From: an uncultured Acetatifactor sp.
GTDB lineage: Bacteria > Bacillota > Clostridia > Lachnospirales > Lachnospiraceae
DNA length: 64,000 nucleotides
Assembly (NCBI GenBank): GCA_944383825.1
Contig: CALWRA010000006.1
Location: forward strand, 60,299 to 124,298
Reading direction: 5' to 3'
The notes under the pieces were generated by a model. The model made no database searches, was not told the origin of the DNA, and was given only the letters and a program-made list of their open reading frames with translations. Below are positions 54,521 through 64,000 of the stretch, piece by piece (position 1 is the stretch's first letter; the number at the start of each line of letters is the position of its first letter). The translations under genes and the position numbers were made by a program.

Positions 54521-56537
54521 TACAGCTTTAGATTACGCAAGAACATTACATGAACTGAATATAGCAGGCGATATTGTGGGTCAGGCGGATGATATATTTA
54601 AGGCTGTGCCACAGGTAAAGACGGAATTTGAGGATCCAGAAGCAGCGCTGTCAGGGAAGCATCATGTCATCGACAAGGTGTTTCCCGTGCAGATTCGCGA
54701 CTTTTTAAAGGTTCTGTGCGACAATAACGATGTGTACCTTTGGGAGGATATTCTGCGGGCATATAGGGAGCTGTCGCCTGAGAGAAAGGAAGAGCTTACG
54801 GTTACGCTCTCCTATGTCACTCCTCCCAGCGGGGAACAGTTGGACAGCATCCGCGATTTTGTTGAAAGAAAGTACGGCCAGAAGAATCTGGTTTTTGAGG
54901 TCAGGGAGGATGCCTCCCTGGGCGGAGGCTTTGTGATCAGGGCGGGAAATGAGGTTTACGATTGGAGCACCCGGGGACGAATGAAGCAGCTGCAGGAGAA
55001 GCTGGAGAAGGCTTCTGGAAAGGCATCTTTCAGTGAACAGGGAATCATATCCATTTTGAGAAGTGAGATTGAGGACTTTGAGCTGGAGGCAGAGGATAAT
55101 GAGATTGGCTGTGTAAGCTGGGTGGGAGATGGCATTGCAAATGTAAATGGCATCGATCATGCCATGTATGGCGAAATCGTTATTTTTGACTGCGGTGTTA
55201 AAGGTATGGTGCAGGACATCCGCAGAGAAGAGATCGGATGTATTCTTTTTGGGCGCGATACAGAGATCAGGGAAGGCACGAGAGTTGTCCGCACAGGCAA
55301 GAGAGCGGGGATTCCCGTAGGGGAAGCCTTCAAGGGTAGGATCGTGGACGCTCTCGGGGCGCCTCTTGACGGGGCAGGCCCCATCGAGGAGGATGGCTAC
55401 CGTCCTATCGAGGAGCCTGCTCCCTCCATTGTAGACAGGAAGTCGGTAAACGTTCCCATGGAAACGGGTATATTGGCCATCGACTCCATGTTTCCCATCG
55501 GGCGGGGACAGCGTGAGCTGATTATCGGCGACCGTCAGACAGGAAAAACCTCCATCGCCGTGGATACCATTTTGAACCAGAAGGGCAAGGATGTGGTATG
55601 CATTTATGTGGCCATCGGGCAGAAGGCGTCCACCATAGCAAAGTTGGTTGGAACCTTGAAAAAATATGGCGCTATGGAATATACCATTATCGTATCCGCT
55701 ACGGCCAGTGATCCTGCGCCTCTGCAGTATATCGCCCCTTATTCGGGCACGGCCCTTGCGGAATATTTTATGTATCAGGGCAAGGATGTGCTGATTGTGT
55801 ATGATGATTTGTCCAAACATGCGGTGGCATATCGGGCGTTGTCCCTTCTTTTGGAGCGCTCTCCGGGCCGCGAGGCATATCCGGGGGATGTGTTTTATCT
55901 GCATTCCAGACTGCTGGAGCGTTCTTCCAGGCTTAGCGAAGAAAAGGGAGGAGGCTCTATCACAGCTCTGCCCATTATAGAGACCCAGGCAGGGGATGTA
56001 TCGGCTTATATTCCCACGAACGTGATTTCCATCACCGACGGGCAGATTTTTCTGGAGAGCGATCTGTTTTTTTCCGGGATGCGGCCTGCGGTAAATGTAG
56101 GACTTTCCGTTTCCCGTGTGGGCGGTGCGGCTCAGACCAAAGCCATGAAGAAGGCTGCGGGAAGCATTCGTATTGATCTGGCTCAGTTCCGGGAAATGGA
56201 GGTGTTTACTCAGTTCGCCTCTGATCTGGACAAGGCGACCAAGGATCAGCTCCAGCACGGGCATGTGCTTATGGAGCTGCTAAAGCAGCCTCTTTGCCGT
56301 CCCCTAAGTATGGCGGAGCAGGTGATTACACTCTGCGCGGCAAATGGAAGAGTGATGCTGGATCTGCCCATAGAGAGCATCAAGGATTTTCAGATGCGGC
56401 TTCTTTCCCATATGGAGCAGGAACATTCTGAGATTATCAGACAGCTGGAAACTGCAAAGACCTTGGACGATGAACTGACGGAGCAGATTATAAAGGCTGC
56501 GGAGGGATTTAAGAAAGAGTACCAAAATAAACATTAG
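54513..56537 (+). CDS. atpHA: Fused ATP synthase F1 subunits delta and alpha
   Basis: One open frame of about 674 aa covering both subunits with no stop between. Residues 1-170 are delta: [16 protein letters not shown] to [22 protein letters not shown] short linker ([12 protein letters not shown]) leads into alpha at about 175-674. Alpha motifs are the beta-barrel [20 protein letters not shown], Walker [10 protein letters not shown] (about 339), [13 protein letters not shown] and [10 protein letters not shown] with the Arg finger. Normally these are separate genes, with one delta and three alpha per enzyme. No convincing internal ribosome-binding site and start was found. Start GTG 54513 with AGGTGA. 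Confidence 0.93.
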   Translation: MISTALDYARTLHELNIAGDIVGQADDIFKAVPQVKTEFEDPEAALSGKHHVIDKVFPVQIRDFLKVLCDNNDVYLWEDILRAYRELSPERKEELTVTLSYVTPPSGEQLDSIRDFVERKYGQKNLVFEVREDASLGGGFVIRAGNEVYDWSTRGRMKQLQEKLEKASGKASFSEQGIISILRSEIEDFELEAEDNEIGCVSWVGDGIANVNGIDHAMYGEIVIFDCGVKGMVQDIRREEIGCILFGRDTEIREGTRVVRTGKRAGIPVGEAFKGRIVDALGAPLDGAGPIEEDGYRPIEEPAPSIVDRKSVNVPMETGILAIDSMFPIGRGQRELIIGDRQTGKTSIAVDTILNQKGKDVVCIYVAIGQKASTIAKLVGTLKKYGAMEYTIIVSATASDPAPLQYIAPYSGTALAEYFMYQGKDVLIVYDDLSKHAVAYRALSLLLERSPGREAYPGDVFYLHSRLLERSSRLSEEKGGGSITALPIIETQAGDVSAYIPTNVISITDGQIFLESDLFFSGMRPAVNVGLSVSRVGGAAQTKAMKKAAGSIRIDLAQFREMEVFTQFASDLDKATKDQLQHGHVLMELLKQPLCRPLSMAEQVITLCAANGRVMLDLPIESIKDFQMRLLSHMEQEHSEIIRQLETAKTLDDELTEQIIKAAEGFKKEYQNKH

Positions 56538-56548
56538 GAGGGACCGAC

Positions 56549-58865
<2,317 letters not shown>

Positions 58866-58918
58866 GCGTCCGCAAAAGGCGGTGCAGAACTTGGTTATAG
58901 CAGATATGAGGTGCGGAA

Positions 58919-59335
58919 ATGAATACATTTAATTTAAAGATTATTGCCAGCGATAAGGTCTTTTACACCGGAAAGTGCGGTATTATTGTTGTGCCGGCGC
59001 TGGATGGGGAGCTGGCCGTCATGTCCCACCATGAAAATATGGTAATTGCAACCAGGGAAGGCGAGGTTCGGTTTAAGGAAAAGGAAGAGGCCGAATGGAG
59101 GCGTGCTGTGGTGGGCATCGGATTTGTGCACATTGCCAATAATCGCGTGACCATGCTTGTGGACACGGCGGAGCGGCCGGAAGAGATCGACAGAGTCAGA
59201 GCGGAGCAGGCTCTGGAGAGAGCTCAGGAGCAGCTGCGTCAAAAGCAGAGCATACAGGAGTATCACGTATCACAGGCATCGCTGGCAAGAGCCATGCTGC
59301 GCCTTAAGGAAGCAGGCAAATACAAGTTAAAATAA
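58919..59335 (+). CDS. atpC: ATP synthase F1 subunit epsilon
   Basis: Regulatory subunit, 138 aa: beta-sandwich (MNTFNLKIIASDKVFYTGKC, VPALDGELAVMSHHENM) and C-terminal helical hairpin (ERAQEQLRQK…ARAMLRLKEAG). Last gene of the operon, with GAGGTGCGG before the ATG. Confidence 0.95.
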   Translation: MNTFNLKIIASDKVFYTGKCGIIVVPALDGELAVMSHHENMVIATREGEVRFKEKEEAEWRRAVVGIGFVHIANNRVTMLVDTAERPEEIDRVRAEQALERAQEQLRQKQSIQEYHVSQASLARAMLRLKEAGKYKLK

Positions 59336-59427
59336 GAGAAAAGGCGGCATGTAACAATATTGTAAAAAATAAGTAATATTTAACAAAAAAAAGTCGGAAA
59401 TTGCAGGAATTATAGGCAAAACATAAA

Positions 59428-59456
59428 TTGTCATTTTCTATTCATTGCTTTAAAAT
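59428..59456 (+). promoter_or_regulatory. Promoter of the LTA-synthase-like gene
   Basis: TTGTCA (59428-59433), a 17-bp spacer and TAAAAT (59451-59456), 27 bp before the ATG. Confidence 0.6.
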
Positions 59457-59482
59457 GAGCACATGAAAAGAGGAGGACAGCT

Positions 59483-61342
59483 ATGGATTATTTGCAGAAG
59501 AAACCCATATGGGTGGTGCTCCGGGCAATTGCCGGCTTTTTTGGGGGGAAGCTTAAGAGCCTGGGAATTACGAGGCAGAGATTCCCATCCTGCGTTGCCC
59601 TTGTGATCTGCCCGGTTATCACCTTCTACCTGTTTGATTTTTATACGCATAATCCCCTGAAGGATATGGATTTCAAGACCCAGCTGTTGAATATCGTATT
59701 TTATGAGCTCACGGCTTTTCTGCTGTTCGGGCTGGTAAAATACGTCCGTGCGGCGCTGATGCTGCAGAGCGGCTTTTTTATGCTTGTGGGTCTGATCAAT
59801 TATTATGTATTGAATTTCCGATCGGCGCCGATTATGCCCTGGGACATTCTGTCTCTGGGCACGGCGGCCAGTGTGGCGGGGAATTATGACTACAGCCTTG
59901 AGCGTGAGACAATTTTGGTTTTGGCGTGTTTTGTGATTCTTATGGCGGCGGAAAGCCGGTTTTCCATGAAAGCTCCCGGGCATCTTTTAAAGAGAGGAGC
60001 CTTTATTGTTGTTCCGGTTATTTTGCTGTGGGGATATACCGGAATGATCCAAAGCGACAGCTTTGTGAGCAGCTTCGGACTGTATGACAAGCTGTTTACG
60101 CCCACGGTAATGAACCGCAGGGATGGTAATATTGTGGCTTTTTTGATGGAAATGGAATATATGAACGTGGAAAAGCCGGATAATTATTCCGCTAAGGAAA
60201 CACAGAACAGTTATTTGGCAAATCAGCCGGAAGAGACCGGAGCTGCGCTTGCGGATCCGGATAGACTGAACAGACCGAATATCATTGTGATTATGGATGA
60301 GGCTTTTTCGGATCTTTCCGTGCTGGGAAAGCTGGATACCAGTGAGGATTATATGCCCTTCATACATAGTTTGCAGGAGGGCGCCGATAATACTGTTACA
60401 GGCTGGCTGAATGTATCTGTGCTGGGAGGGAACACTGCCAATACGGAGTTTGAATTCCTCACAGGAAGCACCATGGCCTTTCTGCCACAGGGAAGCGTTG
60501 CTTATCAGCAGTATGTCAATCAGGAAACGCCTTCACTGGCCTCATACCTGAAGGAGCTCGGCTATTCCACTGTGGCCGTTCACCCTTATTACGCGGACGG
60601 TTGGGAGAGGGATGCGGTTTATCCTCTCCTTGGATTTGACCGTTTTCTTTCCAGAAATGATTTTTCCGGGGCGAAAAAGCTGCGCAGCTATATTTCCGAT
60701 GAGGCGGATTTTGAAAAAATCATTGAACTGTACGAGGAGAAGGAAGCGGGAGAGCCTCTATTTGTGTTCAATGTAACTATGCAGAATCACGGAGGGTACG
60801 AAAAAACAGAGAGCTTTTCCTCATACATCACTGCGGAGGGAATTTCCTCAAGCGCACTGGAGATGTACCTTTCGCTGATAAAGGAGACGGACAATGCTTT
60901 CAAGGACCTTGTTTCCTATTTTTCCAATGTGGAAGAGGATACGATGATCGTGTTTTTTGGAGACCATCAGCCTGCTGCCTATGTGAGTAATCCGATACTG
61001 AGGAGCAATGGAGTGGATCCGGACGCTTTAACTGAAGAGGAAAATTTATTAAGATACAAGGTTCCCTACGTGATCTGGTCCAATTTTGACATTGAGGAGC
61101 AGAGCGGACAAGAGACCAGTGTCAATTACCTTTCCATTGACGTACTGGAAAACTGCGGACTTCCCCTTCCCTCCTTTCAGAATTTCCTGAAGGGGATCAG
61201 AGAGGAATATCCGGTGATCACCTCAGTGCAGGTAAGAGACCGAGAGGGGAATTACACAACGGTTCAGGAGCGGGGGGAAGAGCTGAACGCTTACCGGAGT
61301 CTGCAGTATTATCTGCTGTTTGATTACGATTCCGGCAGGTAG
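59483..61342 (+). CDS. LTA synthase family phosphoglycerol transferase
   Basis: Membrane-bound alkaline-phosphatase-superfamily enzyme, 619 aa. About five N-terminal membrane helices (about residues 35-200) precede an extracellular sulfatase-type domain. Metal and catalytic residues are in IIVIMDEAFSDL, GGNTANTEFEFLTGS (likely nucleophile Thr), HPYYADGWERD and VFFGDHQPAAY. Members polymerise or add glycerol phosphate to cell-surface polymers such as lipoteichoic acid. The exact polymer is unknown. GAGGAGG precedes the ATG. Confidence 0.9.
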   Translation: MDYLQKKPIWVVLRAIAGFFGGKLKSLGITRQRFPSCVALVICPVITFYLFDFYTHNPLKDMDFKTQLLNIVFYELTAFLLFGLVKYVRAALMLQSGFFMLVGLINYYVLNFRSAPIMPWDILSLGTAASVAGNYDYSLERETILVLACFVILMAAESRFSMKAPGHLLKRGAFIVVPVILLWGYTGMIQSDSFVSSFGLYDKLFTPTVMNRRDGNIVAFLMEMEYMNVEKPDNYSAKETQNSYLANQPEETGAALADPDRLNRPNIIVIMDEAFSDLSVLGKLDTSEDYMPFIHSLQEGADNTVTGWLNVSVLGGNTANTEFEFLTGSTMAFLPQGSVAYQQYVNQETPSLASYLKELGYSTVAVHPYYADGWERDAVYPLLGFDRFLSRNDFSGAKKLRSYISDEADFEKIIELYEEKEAGEPLFVFNVTMQNHGGYEKTESFSSYITAEGISSSALEMYLSLIKETDNAFKDLVSYFSNVEEDTMIVFFGDHQPAAYVSNPILRSNGVDPDALTEEENLLRYKVPYVIWSNFDIEEQSGQETSVNYLSIDVLENCGLPLPSFQNFLKGIREEYPVITSVQVRDREGNYTTVQERGEELNAYRSLQYYLLFDYDSGR

Positions 61343-61388
61343 GAAATGAATTTAATTTGATATGCGGCGCTTTGGAATGAGAGGATAT

Positions 61389-63923
61389 ATGAAAGGTATC
61401 ATCAGACAATATTACAGAGACGAAAAGCTAAGGCAGGCTACGGCGCTTATTTTATCTTTTGTGCTGCCGGTCACCATTGTGCTTTGCCTGTTCGTGATCA
61501 GAGGGATTTATCCCTTTGGAGACAGAAGTTTCCTGTTTTCCGACATGTATCACCAATACATGCCCTTCTTCAGTGAATTTTTGCATAAGGTCAGAGCTGG
61601 GGAGGGGATAGCCTATTCCTTTAACGTGGGGATAGGCTCTAATTTTCTGGCTCTTTATGTTTATTATCTGGCAAGTCCTCTGCATTTTCTTGCATTTTTG
61701 CTGCCGGAGGCATACCTCATGGAATTTATGAGTTATTTGGCAGTGATAAAGATCGGGCTTTGCGGACTGACTTCCTTTTGGTATCTTCAGCGGCACTTTG
61801 CCACGAAGGATGGGGCGGTGCTTTTCTTTTCCTGCTTTTATGCCCTGTCAGGGTATATGGCCGCCTACAACTGGAATATCATGTGGCTGGACTGTATTGT
61901 GTTGCTTCCCTTGATTATTCTGGGGTTGGAAAGGCTGGTAAAAGAGGGAAAATGCGGAATGTACTGCGTTACCCTGAGCCTGTCCATTTTAACCAATTAC
62001 TATATTTCCATAATGATTTGTATTTTTCTGGTGCTTTATTTTCTGGCTCTTTTGTTGACGGAAAAGCGCTCTCTTCGGATTGTGGGAAATTTTGTGCTCT
62101 ATTCCCTTCTTGCAGGGGGAATGGCGGCGCTTCTGCTGGTGCCGGAGGTTTGCGCTATTCTGGAGACGGATTTCGGAGATATGAACTTTCCGGAGACGCT
62201 GACCTCTTATTTTTCCGTTCTGGATATGCTGGCGAGGCATTGTATGAGCGTCACTACCGAGAGAGGACTTGAGCACTGGCCCAACCTTTATTGCGGAACA
62301 GCAGTGTTTATGCTTCTTCCCATGTATGCCTTAAATCAGAAGATTTCCATAAGAAAAAGATTTGCCAATTTAGCTCTGGCGGGCGTTTTTCTGTTAAGCT
62401 TCAGCACAAATATGCTGGATTTCATCTGGCATGGAATGAATTACCCGGATTCTCTTCCTGCCAGGCAATCCTTCATCTATATCCTTCTGATTCTGACCAT
62501 GTGCTACGAGGCGTACAAGCGGGTGGACGAGATAGAAGAAAAGCAGATTCTGTACGGATATCTGGCGGCAGCTGCGTTTCTTCTGTGCTGTGAAAAATTT
62601 ATTGTCAGTGAGGATTTTGACATCGGAATAGAGATTCTTACACTGACCTTTGTGACTATTTACGCAGTACTGATTTATCTTCACAGAACCAGAAAAAATC
62701 TGCGCTGGAAGCAGATACTGGCAGCTGCGGCTTTGGTGGCGGTGGTTGCGGAGGCCAGCGTGAATTTTTCCAATACGAGTCTGGGGACAGTCAGCCGCTC
62801 AGCCTATTTAGGACAGCAGGAGGATTATAAAGCCCTGTATAAGCTGACCGGGGAGAGAGAGGACGGATTTTACCGTCTGGAAAAGTTTACCAGAAAGACC
62901 AAGAACGATGGGACGCTTACAGGATACCCTACGGCGTCGGTTTTTTCCTCAACAATGAATTCCAGCGTTATGGATATGTATAAGAGACTGGGGATGCGCC
63001 ACAGTAAGGTGTACTATTGCTTTGACGGAGCTACGCTTTTTACCTCCGCTCTGCTGAATGTAAAATATATGTTCGGAGAGTCGAATAAGTATGAAAACGA
63101 AGCATATACGCTCCTGGAGAAAAGCGGAGATATTTTTCTGTATGAGTGCGTCTATGATCTTCCCTTCGGCTATGTGGCTCCAAAGGGATATGATCTGCCG
63201 GAGGGATATTTAGGCCAGGGGATACGCCTGCAGAATCAAATGGTTTGGGATCTTGGGATAGAGGGAGAACTGTTTACGGAGGGTGCCGTACAGGAATCAG
63301 GAGATGACGTGCGGATCACTGCGGATCGTGCGGGCTTTTACTACGCGATTCTTACAGCCTCCGGCACCAGTAAGGTGGATTTGATAGGAGGAAGCCTGGA
63401 AACTCACACATTTTCAGACCTGAAGGACGGTTCAATTCTCTATCTGGGTTATCTGCAGAAGGGGGATGCCGTAACGCTTACAAACGCAGATGATGGGGAC
63501 GAGACTCAGAAAATTTTCGCAGATGCTTACGTCTGTGACACACAGGTGCTGCAGCAGGCTTTAGAGGCGTTGTCGGAGAGCCATCTGGAACAGGTGGAGT
63601 ATGATAGTCGTAATATCAGCGGAAGACTTACGCTTGAACATGCCGGCAGACTGATTTTGTCCGTTCCTTATGAGGATGGATGGAGTGTCCTGATCAATGG
63701 GGAAGAGGCGGAGCCGGCTTTGTTCGGAGGAACGCTCATGGCCTTTGACCTGGAGGAAGGAGAATATACCATAGAGCTGAGCTATACGCCGGAGGGCGCG
63801 TGGGCGGGTCTTGGCGTCAGCGTTGTGAGTATTTGTATATTCGGAATCATTCTGCTTGCCGGACGGCGTAAAAAAGGGATAAAACGCAGGGTGGGGGAAA
63901 GAAAAAGAGCCGGGCAGATGTGA
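61389..63923 (+). CDS. YfhO family membrane protein
   Basis: Large polytopic protein of about 844 aa, GT-C-like in layout: about 12 hydrophobic segments in the first 460 residues, then an extracellular domain, and a last membrane helix before the basic tail RRKKGIKRR. FSDMYHQYMPFFSEFLHKVR is the acidic first loop typical of YfhO, which in Bacillus and Listeria adds sugars to teichoic acids. Pairing with an LTA-synthase-like gene fits surface polymer work. The ATG at 61389 with GAGAGG is chosen over 61362. Confidence 0.88.
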   Translation: MKGIIRQYYRDEKLRQATALILSFVLPVTIVLCLFVIRGIYPFGDRSFLFSDMYHQYMPFFSEFLHKVRAGEGIAYSFNVGIGSNFLALYVYYLASPLHFLAFLLPEAYLMEFMSYLAVIKIGLCGLTSFWYLQRHFATKDGAVLFFSCFYALSGYMAAYNWNIMWLDCIVLLPLIILGLERLVKEGKCGMYCVTLSLSILTNYYISIMICIFLVLYFLALLLTEKRSLRIVGNFVLYSLLAGGMAALLLVPEVCAILETDFGDMNFPETLTSYFSVLDMLARHCMSVTTERGLEHWPNLYCGTAVFMLLPMYALNQKISIRKRFANLALAGVFLLSFSTNMLDFIWHGMNYPDSLPARQSFIYILLILTMCYEAYKRVDEIEEKQILYGYLAAAAFLLCCEKFIVSEDFDIGIEILTLTFVTIYAVLIYLHRTRKNLRWKQILAAAALVAVVAEASVNFSNTSLGTVSRSAYLGQQEDYKALYKLTGEREDGFYRLEKFTRKTKNDGTLTGYPTASVFSSTMNSSVMDMYKRLGMRHSKVYYCFDGATLFTSALLNVKYMFGESNKYENEAYTLLEKSGDIFLYECVYDLPFGYVAPKGYDLPEGYLGQGIRLQNQMVWDLGIEGELFTEGAVQESGDDVRITADRAGFYYAILTASGTSKVDLIGGSLETHTFSDLKDGSILYLGYLQKGDAVTLTNADDGDETQKIFADAYVCDTQVLQQALEALSESHLEQVEYDSRNISGRLTLEHAGRLILSVPYEDGWSVLINGEEAEPALFGGTLMAFDLEEGEYTIELSYTPEGAWAGLGVSVVSICIFGIILLAGRRKKGIKRRVGERKRAGQM

Positions 63924-63935
63924 AAAATACGAGAC

Positions 63936-63961
63936 TAACTATTAGAGAAAGTCAATAGTTA
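63936..63961. repeat. Inverted repeat TAACTATT/AATAGTTA
   Basis: A perfect 8-bp inverted repeat with a 10-nt loop just after the YfhO gene. It may be a weak terminator or an operator for a gene beyond the window. Nothing else is seen to 64000. Confidence 0.4.
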
Positions 63962-64000
63962 AATTGAAAAAGATCAAACTTTTATGAAGTGTAGCGATGA

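Noticed and set aside
54981..55060. Separate start for ATP synthase alpha inside the fused gene
   Set aside because: ATG 54981 has only a GGGGA about 3 nt upstream and a TTG near 55055 has poorly spaced AGGGA; neither is convincing, so the fusion is kept as the call.
54705..56264. 519-codon antisense frame in the delta-alpha gene
   Set aside because: It is a shadow of a strongly conserved gene, with no ribosome-binding site and no family-like sequence.

Overview
The window looks like one chromosomal segment of an anaerobic gut Firmicute, most likely Lachnospiraceae. Reasons: the Lachnospiraceae-style order rpmE–DUF1385–prmC–prfA, a Rho with a long charged N-terminal insertion, a threonyl T-box, CarD and DUF1540 genes, a sortase with a VPKTG substrate, and a B12-independent glycyl-radical microcompartment (BMC) operon. 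The assignment is inference from gene content. No rRNA, CRISPR array, prophage or insertion sequence was seen.

Layout. 1–9.2 kb: rho, rpmE, DUF1385, prmC, prfA, then a MATE exporter, an acetyltransferase, a lipoprotein, an ArsC/Spx-like protein and CarD. 9.2–12.1 kb: T-box leader and thrS, then a very structured leader before a DUF1540 gene. 12.3–15.9 kb: a surface cassette with a Thr/Pro/Gly-repeat VPKTG protein, an O-antigen-ligase-like membrane protein and a class B sortase. 15.9–17.4 kb: autoregulated infC–rpmI–rplT with an ATT start for infC. 17.4–20 kb: a frameshifted HAD gene, tRNA-Ala and tRNA-Gly, uxuA and a probable small RNA. 20–27 kb: peptidase, AI-2E-type permease, LacZ-type glycosidase, nitrilase and tRNA-Pro. 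27–33 kb: small unknown proteins, a TrmH-type methylase, a CNNM/CorC-type protein behind a leader-peptide/terminator arrangement, and a PHP phosphoesterase.

33–47.4 kb is the centrepiece. One long operon encodes a glycyl-radical 1,2-propanediol dehydratase with its activase, a class II aldolase, aldehyde and alcohol dehydrogenases, PduL, PduS and seven shell proteins (four BMC-H, one PduU/EutS type, one PduT-type trimer, one EutN pentamer). It also encodes a PduV/EutP GTPase and a DeoR regulator. Together these fit breakdown of fuculose- or rhamnulose-1-phosphate to DHAP and lactaldehyde, then 1,2-propanediol, propanal, and propanol plus propionate. Directly after DeoR come a ParA ATPase and a small disordered basic protein, which could be a positioning pair for the compartment.

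47.5–52.8 kb: YqeY, MarR with a strong dyad operator, citrate synthase, DegV, a DUF2974 hydrolase and a glutamine-amidotransferase-like hydrolase on the opposite strand that overlaps it. 53–59.3 kb: an F-type ATP synthase operon in which the delta and alpha subunits are one continuous reading frame. 59.4–63.9 kb: an LTA-synthase-like phosphoglycerol transferase and a YfhO-type membrane protein.

The observations most worth a second look are the delta–alpha ATP synthase fusion, the ParA/small-protein pair behind the BMC operon, the acidic leader peptide plus terminator upstream of the CNNM gene, the orphan small RNA at 19.8 kb, the structured leader at 11.7 kb, and the surface cassette as a possible protein-glycosylation plus sortase unit.
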